Source of the DNA: CADEFX01 sp050260355
GTDB lineage: Bacteria > Pseudomonadota > Alphaproteobacteria > Rhizobiales > Hyphomicrobiaceae
Assembly (NCBI GenBank): GCA_050260355.1
Contig: JBLNBZ010000028.1
Coordinates: 1-50,882 of the forward strand
Direction: 5' to 3'
Length of the DNA: 50,882 nucleotides
Part shown: in pieces, positions 16,637 through 25,840 of the stretch
Layout of the letters: each line of letters begins with the position of its first letter
Position numbering within the stretch: position 1 is the stretch's first letter
Notes under the pieces: generated by a model
What the model was told of the DNA's origin: nothing
Seen by the model: only the letters and a program-made list of their open reading frames with translations
Database searches by the model: none
Translations under genes and position numbers: made by a program

Positions 16637-17538
16637 GCGGGCTGGCGATTGACGAGCCAGATGCCGACGGCAATCAGCACGAGCGCGATGCCGAGGCTCA
16701 CCGTCGGCTGCTCGCCGAGCACCACCAGCCCGGCCAGGACGCCGAATACGGGCGACAGGAAGGTGAACGCGGCAAGACGCGAGGGCGGATAGGTCCGCAC
16801 CAGCCAGAACCATGCCAGGTAGCTGAGCACGGCGACGACCAGAACCGTGTAAGCGAATGCGGCAAGTACGCGCGGCGAGAGCGCGACGATTCCGGGCTCT
16901 CCGACCGCGAACGACGCGAGCGGCAACACCACGGCAGAGACCGCGAGCTGGTAGATCAGCGTCTTCTCGGTCGAGGCGAGGCGTAGCGTGCTGGCACGTA
17001 CGAGCACGGTCGTCGCTCCCCACATGACAGCCGCGGCGAGGCACAGCAGATCACCGACGAGCGTCGGCCTGCCCGGCGCCGTCAGCCCCTCGCCCAACGC
17101 TGCAGCGAGTCCCACAAGGGCAGCCAGCAGCCCAAACGTCTTCATCCATGTCATGCGGTCGCCGGGGATGAGAAAATGCGCACCCACTGCGACAACGAAC
17201 GGCGCCAGGTAGAGGAAGATGATGCCGCGCGAGGCCGTCGTGTAATCGAGGCCGATGTAGAGCAGCACGAACTCGCCCGCGAACAGCAAACCGGCGAGAA
17301 TGCCGGCAATGAGTGTACGATCGCGCTGGAACAGCGGAATGCCGCGCAGCATCGCCCAAGCGAACACCAGAACGCTGGCCAGCACGGACCTCAGTCCCGC
17401 CTGCAGCATGGGCGAGATGCCTTGATTGGCGACCTTGATGGCCACCTGATTGAGGCCCCAGGCGGCACAGCACGCGAGCAGCAGGACGACGGCGCGCGCA
17501 TCGAGGCTGCGGGCCGTCGCGTGTTCCCTCTTCTGCAT
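16630..17538 (-). CDS. EamA/DMT family transporter
   Basis: A 302-residue inner-membrane protein with ten hydrophobic segments in two EamA repeats (about 12-145 and 155-298), as usual for drug/metabolite exporters. Motifs include the early AWGLNQVAIKVANQGISP and the closing LIAVGIWLVNRQ. Transported compound unknown. It begins 18 bases after the peptidoglycan amidase stop on the same strand, so the two are likely one operon. Confidence 0.87.
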   Translation of the reverse strand: MQKREHATARSLDARAVVLLLACCAAWGLNQVAIKVANQGISPMLQAGLRSVLASVLVFAWAMLRGIPLFQRDRTLIAGILAGLLFAGEFVLLYIGLDYTTASRGIIFLYLAPFVVAVGAHFLIPGDRMTWMKTFGLLAALVGLAAALGEGLTAPGRPTLVGDLLCLAAAVMWGATTVLVRASTLRLASTEKTLIYQLAVSAVVLPLASFAVGEPGIVALSPRVLAAFAYTVLVVAVLSYLAWFWLVRTYPPSRLAAFTFLSPVFGVLAGLVVLGEQPTVSLGIALVLIAVGIWLVNRQPAK

Positions 17539-17556
17539 GGGGTCCTTGAGCGGTGC

Positions 17557-18318
17557 TTAAGCGGATGCCCGGGCGTCGAGCGCGGCGAGAAGGCGTTGCA
17601 GCGTAACGAGCGTCGACTGATCAAGCCGCCCGTCGACACGCGCCGGCCTAAAATGCCGCTGGAACGCGCGCACCGCAAGCTCGGTCGGCCTGTCGAAGTC
17701 GCCGCACACGGTCACCTCGTAACCGTAGCGGCGAAGCATGTCCTGCGCCTCCGCGATCCGAAGGCGGTCGCCCGACAGGTCGCATTGCGCATCGAGCGGC
17801 GCAGGCTCGACCCAATGCCCGACGCCATGGCGCGCGAGCCGCGCCCAATCGAACTTCTCGCCCGGATCGATTTTGCGGCTCGGCGCAACATCGGAATGCG
17901 CAAGCACCCGCTCCGGACGAATGGCCCACCGCTCGACAATATCGCGCGCCAGGGCCTCGACAGCGCGCATCTGCGGCTCGGGGAAATCAGGATAGCCGAG
18001 CTCATGACCAGGATTGTCGATCTCGATGCCGATGGAGCGCGAATTGATGTCCGTGGCGCCGCCCCAGTACGACACACCCGCATGCCAGGCCCGCATCTCC
18101 TCTGTCACCATCTGCGTGATCTTGCCGGAACGATCGACGACATAGTGGCAGGAGACGCCGCTCGCCGGATGTGCAAGCCATTCGATCGCCTTCTCGGCGC
18201 TCATCATGCCCGTGTAGTGCAGGAGCAAGATGTCGGGCGTCGCGTCATCCTTGCGCGGCTCGATGTTCGGCGAGGGATAAATGGCGTCGACAAGCGCGGA
18301 CTGAGCCTTCTCGATCAA
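17557..18318 (-). CDS. N-acetylmuramoyl-L-alanine amidase (AmiD-like)
   Basis: A 253-residue zinc amidase that cuts the MurNAc-L-Ala bond of peptidoglycan or muropeptides. The Amidase_2 domain (about 20-155) has the metal ligands His34 (LLLHYTG), His141 (LAHSDVAP) and Asp151. A PG_binding_1 domain follows at about 185-248. There is no signal peptide, so cytoplasmic muropeptide recycling (AmpD-like) is possible, although the two-domain layout is that of AmiD, normally an outer-membrane lipoprotein. The start is TTG with AAGGAG upstream. Followed closely by the EamA gene. Confidence 0.9.
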   Translation of the reverse strand: MIEKAQSALVDAIYPSPNIEPRKDDATPDILLLHYTGMMSAEKAIEWLAHPASGVSCHYVVDRSGKITQMVTEEMRAWHAGVSYWGGATDINSRSIGIEIDNPGHELGYPDFPEPQMRAVEALARDIVERWAIRPERVLAHSDVAPSRKIDPGEKFDWARLARHGVGHWVEPAPLDAQCDLSGDRLRIAEAQDMLRRYGYEVTVCGDFDRPTELAVRAFQRHFRPARVDGRLDQSTLVTLQRLLAALDARASA

Positions 18319-18515
18319 AGCGCTAGCTCCTTGAAGGCCTCGTCGGACGTGACAGCCTCTCGCGGCCGGCAGGCTGAATAGCCGCCGAGTCTAGCGGCCG
18401 TGGCCAGTCGCCGTCTACATTGGTGCAGTACGTCCGATGGCGACGGATGCGACCGCCTGCCGCTAAGCAGCGGAGGGCAGCCGCGCGGCCTCGGCACGAC
18501 AGGAGGATTGCCCGC

Positions 18516-18935
18516 ATGATGCGTCTTGCTCTTGCCTCGCTCGCAGGTGCCACGCTTTTGTCGACCACCGTTGCTATGGCGCAAACAGCGGAAGACGCGA
18601 TCGGCGTGTGGCGTCATCCTGAAAACGGCTCGCATGTCGAGATGTACAAGTGCGGTGACAACCTGTGCGCCAAGATCGTGAAGATCATCGATGGGCAAAA
18701 AAACGACGATAAGAACCCGGATCCGGCCAAGCGCAACCGGCCGATCGTCGGCCTCGTCATCATCAACGATGCGAAAAAGACAGGCCCCAGCAGTTGGAAG
18801 GGCTCCGTCTATAATCGCGCGGACGGCGGCACCTACGCCGGCACGATCACGGTCAAGAACAAGGACGCGCTCGATCTGTCGGGTTGCACCGCCTTCATCT
18901 TGTGCAAGACGCTCACGTGGACGCGGGTGAAGTAG
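18516..18935 (+). CDS. DUF2147 family exported protein
   Basis: A 139-residue protein with a Sec signal peptide (about 1-23, ending AMA-QT), then a DUF2147 domain: GVWRHPENGSHVEMYKCG, LCAKIVKI, WKGSVYNRADGGTYAGTI and LSGCTAF. Four Cys in the mature part could form disulfides. The family is periplasmic, lipocalin-like, and of unsettled function. An AGGAGG site at 18501-18506 sets the ATG at 18516; a second ATG follows at once. Divergent from the amidase gene. Confidence 0.87.
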   Translation: MMRLALASLAGATLLSTTVAMAQTAEDAIGVWRHPENGSHVEMYKCGDNLCAKIVKIIDGQKNDDKNPDPAKRNRPIVGLVIINDAKKTGPSSWKGSVYNRADGGTYAGTITVKNKDALDLSGCTAFILCKTLTWTRVK

Positions 18936-18942
18936 CGCCGCT

Positions 18943-18972
18943 CCCGCGCTCGCGCTGGGGGACGAGCGCGGG
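18943..18972. terminator. Hairpin between convergent genes
   Basis: CCCGCGCTCG/CGAGCGCGGG, a perfect 10-bp inverted repeat with a 10-base loop, lies between the DUF2147 and GST stops. There is no clear T-run, so a terminator role is likely but unproven. Confidence 0.5.
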
Positions 18973-18992
18973 GAAGCGCATGCGCGGGTAGC

Positions 18993-19601
18993 TCAGCCCA
19001 CCGGCTTCGTCTTGGCGAAGTCGGGCACCGACTTGTCGAACGTGTCGAGCCACTGAACGAGCTTGGGATGCCTGGCGCGCCACTTGCCCTCGTGGCGGAA
19101 GTCGAGATAGCCGAGCGCACATGCGAGCGTGATATGCCCGTAGTCCGGATTGCCGCTCCATGCGGGCGGCGCCTTCTCCAGGTGGTCGACGGCGCGATCG
19201 ATTTTCGCTTGCTGACGATCGATCCAGGCCTGCACCCGCATGCCCTCCGCGCGGAAGCGCTTCTCGTAGACGAGCAGGAGGGCGGCATCGAGGATGCCGT
19301 CGGCAAGCCCGGCCAACGTCAGCGTCTTCCAGCGTGCCGGCCCACTCGCGGGAAACAGGACCGGGCGCGGTGAAAGGCTGTCCAGGTATTCGCAGATCAC
19401 GGCGCTGTCGTAGATCGGCTCCCCGCCTTCAGGAATTAGGCACGGAATCTTGCCGAGCGGATTGCTGCTGAACAGCTTGTCGTCACCGGCCGTGGAGTCA
19501 GTCGGCCGCATCTCGATCTTGTCGAGCAGGCCCTTCACGCCGGCTGTCACCCTGACCTTGCGGACGTAGGGCGAAGATGGCGACGACAGTAGCAACATCA
19601 T
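18993..19601 (-). CDS. Glutathione S-transferase family protein
   Basis: A 202-residue cytoplasmic GST. The thioredoxin-like N-domain (about 1-78) begins MMLLLSSPSSPYVRKVRV, with Ser residues where the catalytic Ser or Cys sits, then NPLGKIPCL (cis-Pro) and the glutathione-binding pair in YDSAVICEYLD. The all-helical C-domain follows. An in-frame extension to 19751 looks non-coding. A GGAGG lies 9 bases before the ATG at 19601. The upstream gap is unusually rich in inverted repeats. Confidence 0.88.
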   Translation of the reverse strand: MMLLLSSPSSPYVRKVRVTAGVKGLLDKIEMRPTDSTAGDDKLFSSNPLGKIPCLIPEGGEPIYDSAVICEYLDSLSPRPVLFPASGPARWKTLTLAGLADGILDAALLLVYEKRFRAEGMRVQAWIDRQQAKIDRAVDHLEKAPPAWSGNPDYGHITLACALGYLDFRHEGKWRARHPKLVQWLDTFDKSVPDFAKTKPVG

Positions 19602-19656
19602 GTGGGCGGTCCTCCGGTATGCAATGGGTTCCAGCTCAAGTGCCGATCGTGCACGA

Positions 19657-19673
19657 GCAGGCGGACCGCCTGC
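19657..19673. repeat. 17-base near-perfect palindrome upstream of GST
   Basis: GCAGGCGG-A-CCGCCTGC, 8-bp arms around a single base, 56 bases before the GST start. The shape suits a dimeric repressor operator better than an RNA hairpin. Confidence 0.4.
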
Positions 19674-19725
19674 AACGGAAAAGCGGACGAGAGCTGTAGC
19701 GACGGCGCATGCCGCCCATCCGGCG

Positions 19726-19811
19726 CGGGAGCCGGCCGGTGACGAATGCATATCGGCGCGCTCGTCAGCCCCCCGCCACAGCTTGTGCTCGCCGGCTCCC
19801 GTTCATTCGTC
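19726..19811. other. Nested inverted repeats with competing pairings
   Basis: An 11-bp outer stem pairs 19726-19736 (CGGGAGCCGGC) with 19791-19801. Inside it, TGACGA at 19740-19745 can pair with TCGTCA at 19762-19767, while GACGAATG at 19741-19748 can instead pair with CATTCGTC at 19804-19811. The last option excludes the other two, as in a switch. Seen directly in sequence; function is inference. Confidence 0.45.
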
Positions 19812-19908
19812 TTACACCTGCGGTCCACCATCCGCGCGCGCAGAATTGCTTTCGTGCCGCCAACTGAGGAAACTGGGGAAGACAACCATCGAGCGCTTGC
19901 CAAGCTGC

Positions 19909-19926
19909 CGCCTGCTCCGGCAGGCG
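19909..19926. other. Hairpin with TCCG loop
   Basis: CGCCTGC/GCAGGCG, a perfect 7-bp stem closing TCCG. The arms repeat the sequence of the palindrome at 19657-19673. Confidence 0.4.
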
Positions 19927-19986
19927 CGCCACCCCTTCACGCAGACTCCGGGCATAGCGAGCGCGCCAGCTCCTCGCGCGGCAAAA

Positions 19987-20020
19987 GAGGCGCGTGCGGG
20001 CCCTCACCGCTACGCGCCTC
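19987..20020. other. Long hairpin with single bulge
   Basis: GAGGCGCGT pairs with ACGCGCCTC (9 bp) and stacks on GCGG/CCGC (4 bp) with one bulged T and a 7-base loop, giving about 13 bp in total. Confidence 0.45.
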
Positions 20021-20023
20021 CCC

Positions 20024-20045
20024 CCCTCGCACGGAATGGCGAGGG
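20024..20045. other. Hairpin resembling an extragenic palindrome
   Basis: CCCTCGC/GCGAGGG, 7 bp with an 8-base loop, directly after the previous hairpin. Such C-rich/G-rich short palindromes are commonly dispersed between genes in GC-rich proteobacteria. Confidence 0.4.
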
Positions 20046-20065
20046 CCTCAGCATGTGGCCCGCCG

Positions 20066-20099
20066 CCGGGCGGCACCCCCGCTGCCGCACGCCGCCCGG
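20066..20099. other. 9-bp inverted repeat
   Basis: CCGGGCGGC at 20066-20074 is perfectly complementary to GCCGCCCGG at 20091-20099, with a 16-base loop. Confidence 0.4.
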
Positions 20100-20203
20100 A
20101 CAATTCCGCGCGGGCGGGTCAGGGATGACCGAAACGTGTCGGGATTGCGGCGGATCCGCGATGGCGAAAGCCGTCCCCGCGAATGTGTTGCCGACACGCT
20201 GCA

Positions 20204-20221
20204 GCTGACTTGAACGTCAGC
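20204..20221. other. Hairpin just past the ABC-F stop
   Basis: GCTGAC/GTCAGC, 6 bp with a 6-base loop, one base beyond the ABC-F stop codon on the - strand. It could aid termination, but no T-run follows. Confidence 0.35.
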
Positions 20222-20222
20222 G

Positions 20223-22124
<1,902 letters not shown>

Positions 22125-22187
22125 GGCGCGGCCGGAATAGCCGCCTGGCACGCGCTTGTCACTGGGGACCTGTCGGCCGGGCGCGTC

Positions 22188-23666
22188 TCAGCCCGCCACG
22201 ACCGGCTTCAAGGCTTCGACGAGCAGGCGTATCTGCACGTCCTCGTCGTTGACCGAGAGCTGCGCGGCAAACCAGTCCTGCACCATCTGGCAGACCTTCT
22301 GCGGCGTCGCATGCGACAGTGCGCGCGCGTCGGAAAAGAGCTGCAGATCTGCTGCGGTCCAGCCTCGCTTGGCCAACTGCGAGGCCAGTGCATCGTAGTC
22401 CTCCCGCCGAGGGGCCGTCTGCTGGCGCGGCGATTTGCGGCCCTCGGCGATGGCCTGGAACACGGCGACCACCTGGGCCTGCAGGTGCGGGGTATAGTCC
22501 GAGTCGCGAAGCAGCTCGACCATGGCAGGGCTCGTCTCGCCCTGCGAAATGAAGGCGTAGCAAGCGTCAATGCTGTTTGTCGCCAGCCGGCCAAGGTTGT
22601 CCAGAAACGACGATGCAACAGACCTCAAGCGCGGTGCACTGGCCGAAAGCGCCTCTGCCACATGCTTGCGGCGCAGCGCCACCAGCGCCCCGGCCAGATG
22701 CTGGGCAATCGCCTTGTCGTCCTTCTGCTCCCCGCGCAGCCGCACCACTTCCTTCACCTGATCGGCATACCAGTCGGGAAACTCCGCCTTGATCAGCCGC
22801 CAAAGGGGCGACTTCTGAAAGTTCGCGTCGATCTCCTCTGGCGAGCTGCTGAAGCCCTGGAGAGGAGAGCGCTTCATTTCCTCGTTGTTGGCCACCTGAA
22901 TCGACTGCGTCGTCGGGGCTGCCGATCTGCCGCCCTGCGCTGCACCCGTTCCCTTGGCCAGATCGGCAATGTCGTTCAGCCCGAAATCGGCCATCAGAAC
23001 CGACAGGCTGCCATTCTGATGCAGTGCAAGTGCGCCACCGGCCAGCGCGGCGAAGCCGAGAGAGAAGATTGCGCCGGCCCATGGAAAGCGCCGAGGCCGA
23101 CGCGCAGGCGCTCTGCTCGAGCTTGTATCGGCCGGGGCGTGCAGCGGCGTCCTCGATGCAGGCGCGCGGCGTGCACGCATTTCGGCTGCCGCCGGCTGTC
23201 CGCCAGGCCGCACAGGGGCTGCGGTGCGTACCGGTGCGCTCCGCTCCATCGCTTGTTGGGCGGCAGCAGCCTGCGAGGGCGCACCGCGCTCGCCCGGACC
23301 GCTGGGGGCGGCGGTGGCGTGCGCAGTGGCGCTGCGCTCAACGCCCTGGTTCCTGCCTGGCGCGGTCTTCGGATCCGCCGCTGCTGCAGGCTCCCCTTCC
23401 TGGGGCCGCCGCGCGGGCTGAGGCTGGGGCTGCGCTTGGGCTTGAGGCTGGGGTTGGGGCTGAGGTTGAGGCGCGGGCGCGGCGCGCTGCGGCGGAAAAA
23501 CGTTCGTCGCAGGCTGCCATTCGGCAAATCCCTGCCGCCACAGAAGGTCGCCGGAACGCAAATGCCCGAGCTCGATGAACTTCCTGAGCTCCACATCGCT
23601 CAATGGCCCGAACTGCTGACCCTCGCGGGCCAGATACCATTCGATGGGATGTTCACTCTCGGACAT
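22188..23666 (-). CDS. GYF_2 (DUF4339) domain membrane protein
   Basis: A 492-residue protein. Residues about 8-58 form a GYF_2/DUF4339 domain (WYLAREGQQFGPLSDVELRK; Trp10, Gly20-Pro21, Trp43, Trp50), a likely proline-rich peptide binder. Residues 60-85 are Pro-Gln repeats, 86-193 are disordered Ala/Pro/Arg-rich, 195-216 are a single membrane span (FPWAGAIFSLGFAALAGG), and 250-492 are a mostly helical domain I cannot name. The order places the GYF domain in the cytoplasm and the unknown domain outside if the span is oriented N-in. The in-frame extension to 23726 is not supported. The ABC-F gene follows in the same direction. Function unknown. Confidence 0.75.
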   Translation of the reverse strand: MSESEHPIEWYLAREGQQFGPLSDVELRKFIELGHLRSGDLLWRQGFAEWQPATNVFPPQRAAPAPQPQPQPQPQAQAQPQPQPARRPQEGEPAAAADPKTAPGRNQGVERSATAHATAAPSGPGERGAPSQAAAAQQAMERSAPVRTAAPVRPGGQPAAAEMRARRAPASRTPLHAPADTSSSRAPARRPRRFPWAGAIFSLGFAALAGGALALHQNGSLSVLMADFGLNDIADLAKGTGAAQGGRSAAPTTQSIQVANNEEMKRSPLQGFSSSPEEIDANFQKSPLWRLIKAEFPDWYADQVKEVVRLRGEQKDDKAIAQHLAGALVALRRKHVAEALSASAPRLRSVASSFLDNLGRLATNSIDACYAFISQGETSPAMVELLRDSDYTPHLQAQVVAVFQAIAEGRKSPRQQTAPRREDYDALASQLAKRGWTAADLQLFSDARALSHATPQKVCQMVQDWFAAQLSVNDEDVQIRLLVEALKPVVAG

Positions 23667-23915
23667 GCCTGCCCGCAATCCTCGATGTCCGCGCCTCGCC
23701 CGAGGCCTTCCACTCAACTTTACCACAAATCATGCGCTCGCGGACTAGCGTCCGGAACCCGAAGCGCCGCGTCGCCCCGCCACAAACACACTTGCGGACT
23801 TCGGATTCAAACGGGCACTGGGCCGTCTTCGAACTGTGCACCCGCAGCTCGCGCCACATCGCCGATCAAAACCCCGAACCGAGGCAAACCTTGGGCAGAT
23901 GGAAACTTTGCAGGA

Positions 23916-24305
23916 TCATGGCGTCTTAAACTGCGGATCGACCGGCACCCGGTATGCGTTGGCCAGCCGATTGGTCATGTTGGCGAGACCGACCACCGCG
24001 TAGAGCTCGTTGATCTGCTCCTCGGTCGCCCCTTTGGCACGGGCCGCGGCGGTATGGCTCGCCATGCAGTACTCACAATTGTTGGTCACGGAGACCGCGA
24101 CATAGATCAGTTCCTTCGTCAGGGGATCGAGGTGGCCGGGCCCCATGATGCTCTTGAGGCTTTCCCAGACGTGCTTGAGCATCCTCGGCTCATTTGCCAG
24201 GTACTTCCAGAAGTTGTTGATCTGCTTGACTTTGCGCGTAGCCTTGATGTCGTCGAAGACGGCGCGGACCTCGTCACTGGCCTTCTTCGGATCGATCGCC
24301 TTCAT
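23916..24305 (-). CDS. AhpD-like / carboxymuconolactone decarboxylase family protein
   Basis: A 129-residue helical protein with the AhpD-type redox motif NNCEYCMASHTAA: Cys77, Cys80 and proton-relay His84. That motif points to peroxidase or disulfide chemistry rather than true decarboxylation. The ATG at 24305 follows GAGAGGA. Divergent from ndk with 92 bases between. The 249 bases upstream of the GYF gene and downstream of this stop show no supported feature. Confidence 0.87.
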   Translation of the reverse strand: MKAIDPKKASDEVRAVFDDIKATRKVKQINNFWKYLANEPRMLKHVWESLKSIMGPGHLDPLTKELIYVAVSVTNNCEYCMASHTAAARAKGATEEQINELYAVVGLANMTNRLANAYRVPVDPQFKTP

Positions 24306-24397
24306 GCCGGGTATCCTCTCTTGAAGCGTGCTGGGGCCGCAGCTATAACCCGCGCGACCTCTCCGATAAAATCCCATAGGTCTGAAGGAGCCGCCGC

Positions 24398-24820
24398 ATG
24401 GCGATCGAGCGCACGTTCTCCATCATCAAGCCCGACGCCACCCGGCGCAACCTGACGGGCGCCATCAACGCCGTCATCGAGACCGCGGGCCTGCGCATCG
24501 TGGGCCAGAAGCGGGTCCGCTGGACCAGGGCGCAAGCCGAGAAGTTCTACGAGGAGCACAAGGGCAGGCCGTTCTATGACGAGCTGTGCACGTTCATGAC
24601 CTCGGGACCAATCGTCGTGCAGGTGCTCGAGGGCGAGAACGCGATCAAGAAGTATCGGGATGTGATGGGAGCCACCGACCCCAAGGAGGCGGCGGAGGGG
24701 ACCATCCGCAAAACGTTCGCCTTGTCCAAGGGCGAGAACTCGACGCACGGGTCGGATAGCCCTGCAAGCGCGGCGCGCGAGATCGCGCTCAACTTCAGCC
24801 CCGACGAGATCGTCGGCTGA
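24398..24820 (+). CDS. ndk: Nucleoside diphosphate kinase
   Basis: A 140-residue cytoplasmic enzyme that moves the gamma phosphate of ATP onto NDPs through a phospho-histidine. The start FSIIKPDA and the active-site motif NSTHGSDS with His117 are diagnostic. Normal length. GAAGGAG lies upstream of the ATG. First of a run of + strand genes reaching to 30.9 kb. Confidence 0.97.
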   Translation: MAIERTFSIIKPDATRRNLTGAINAVIETAGLRIVGQKRVRWTRAQAEKFYEEHKGRPFYDELCTFMTSGPIVVQVLEGENAIKKYRDVMGATDPKEAAEGTIRKTFALSKGENSTHGSDSPASAAREIALNFSPDEIVG

Positions 24821-24867
24821 AAATCGCCGCGTCCGTCGGTCGGGCGCGCTGGGGGGAGGCCGCAAAC

Positions 24868-25251
24868 ATGCCCCGCAAGCTGATCTCGTCGGGATCGCGC
24901 TTCGAGGCCGAGGTCGGCTACTCGCGCGCCGTCGTCGACGGGGACTTCGTGTTCGTCTCCGGCTGCACCGGATACGACTACGCGACCATGACGATGTCGA
25001 GCGACGTCGTGGCGCAGTGCGAGCAGGCGTTTCGAAATATCGAGACGGCGCTGAGGGAGGCCGGCGCAGGCCTCGCTGACGTAGTGCGTGTACAGTATAT
25101 CCTGCGGGATCGCGCCGACTGGCCTGCCTGCTGTCCGGTGATCCGCAAGCATTTCGGGGAGGTCAGGCCCGCGGCAACCATGATCGTGGCGGGTCTCGTC
25201 AACGAGGACATCAAGATCGAGATCGAGGTGACGGCCAAGCGACGGACGTAA
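24868..25251 (+). CDS. RidA family (YjgF/YER057c) protein
   Basis: A 127-residue protein of the trimeric RidA-type fold: FVFVSGCTGYDYAT near residue 30, QAFRNIETALREAGAG, and the conserved Arg in GEVRPAATM near residue 95. RidA members deaminate reactive enamines/imines from pyridoxal phosphate enzymes; other subgroups lack that activity. A GGGGGGAGG site precedes the ATG. The DinB gene starts 10 bases after its stop, suggesting co-transcription. Confidence 0.88.
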   Translation: MPRKLISSGSRFEAEVGYSRAVVDGDFVFVSGCTGYDYATMTMSSDVVAQCEQAFRNIETALREAGAGLADVVRVQYILRDRADWPACCPVIRKHFGEVRPAATMIVAGLVNEDIKIEIEVTAKRRT

Positions 25252-25261
25252 GGAGGCAAAC

Positions 25262-25762
25262 ATGATCAGCCCTGCCCACGCGCAGCTTATGGCGCGCTAC
25301 AATCGCTGGCAGAACCGGTCCATTTACGCGGCCGCGGATCGGGTGGCGGATGCCGAGCGCCGACGTGACCAAGGTGCCTTCTTCGGCTCGATCCACGCCA
25401 CGCTCAATCACCTGCTTTGGGCCGACCAGATGTGGCTGCACCGCTTTGCCGGCACCCCGGCCCCCGGGCCCAAGCGGCCGAAAGATTCGACGGCCATGTT
25501 CGAGCAGTGGCAAGACCTCGCGCGCGAGCGCGTGGCGTTCGACGAGGTCATCGTGGGTTGGACGGAGAAGCTCGACCAGGCGTGGCTCGATAGCGATCTG
25601 ATCTGGTTCTCCGGTGCCGTGGGGCGCGAGATCAGCCGACCGAAGTGGAAGCTCGTGGCGCACTTCTTCAATCATCAGACGCATCACCGGGGGCAGGTGC
25701 ACGCCATGCTCACCCGCCTCGGGGCCAAGCCGGAAGACACCGATCTGATGCTGATCGAGTGA
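25262..25762 (+). CDS. DinB family protein
   Basis: A 166-residue four-helix-bundle protein of the DinB/YfiT superfamily. Likely metal-binding His residues appear in HATLNHLLWADQMW (about 41-54) and HFFNHQTHHRGQVH (about 132-146). Members include damage-inducible proteins of unknown activity and thiol-dependent S-transferases. An AAGGAGG site precedes the ATG. Probably in one unit with RidA. Confidence 0.87.
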   Translation: MISPAHAQLMARYNRWQNRSIYAAADRVADAERRRDQGAFFGSIHATLNHLLWADQMWLHRFAGTPAPGPKRPKDSTAMFEQWQDLARERVAFDEVIVGWTEKLDQAWLDSDLIWFSGAVGREISRPKWKLVAHFFNHQTHHRGQVHAMLTRLGAKPEDTDLMLIE

Positions 25763-25840
25763 TCGACAAAGCGCCGCTTTTTGGTGCAGTTTCTCGACGG
25801 CCGCCGGCGCAGACCGCCGGCCTTGGAGGAGGAGTTTGAA

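Larger units (their letters stand above)
19602..20222. other. Hairpin-rich gap without a supported gene
   Basis: A 621-base gap between the GST start and the ABC-F stop. Open frames exist on both strands, but their translations are low-complexity and arginine/proline-rich, without a ribosome-binding site or a recognisable motif. The gap holds at least seven perfect inverted repeats of 6-11 bp, listed separately. It may be a structured RNA, a cluster of extragenic palindromes, or a decayed gene; I cannot assign it to tmRNA, SRP RNA or 6S RNA. Confidence 0.5.

Noticed and set aside
19600..20208. A 202-codon + strand frame in the hairpin-rich gap
   Set aside because: No ribosome-binding site; the translation is low-complexity and in part simply the reading of the palindromes.
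19602..20222. tmRNA, SRP RNA or 6S RNA as an identity for the gap
   Set aside because: No tag reading frame ending in a stop, no GGAAG-type SRP loop and no T-arm plus CCA arrangement could be found on either strand.
22143..22160. TGGCACG...TTG resembling a sigma-54 promoter
   Set aside because: The spacing between GG and GC elements is one base short, and no gene follows in that direction.
23800..23830. A TTCAAAC stretch like a tRNA T-loop
   Set aside because: No matching T-stem, acceptor stem or anticodon arm at the right distances.
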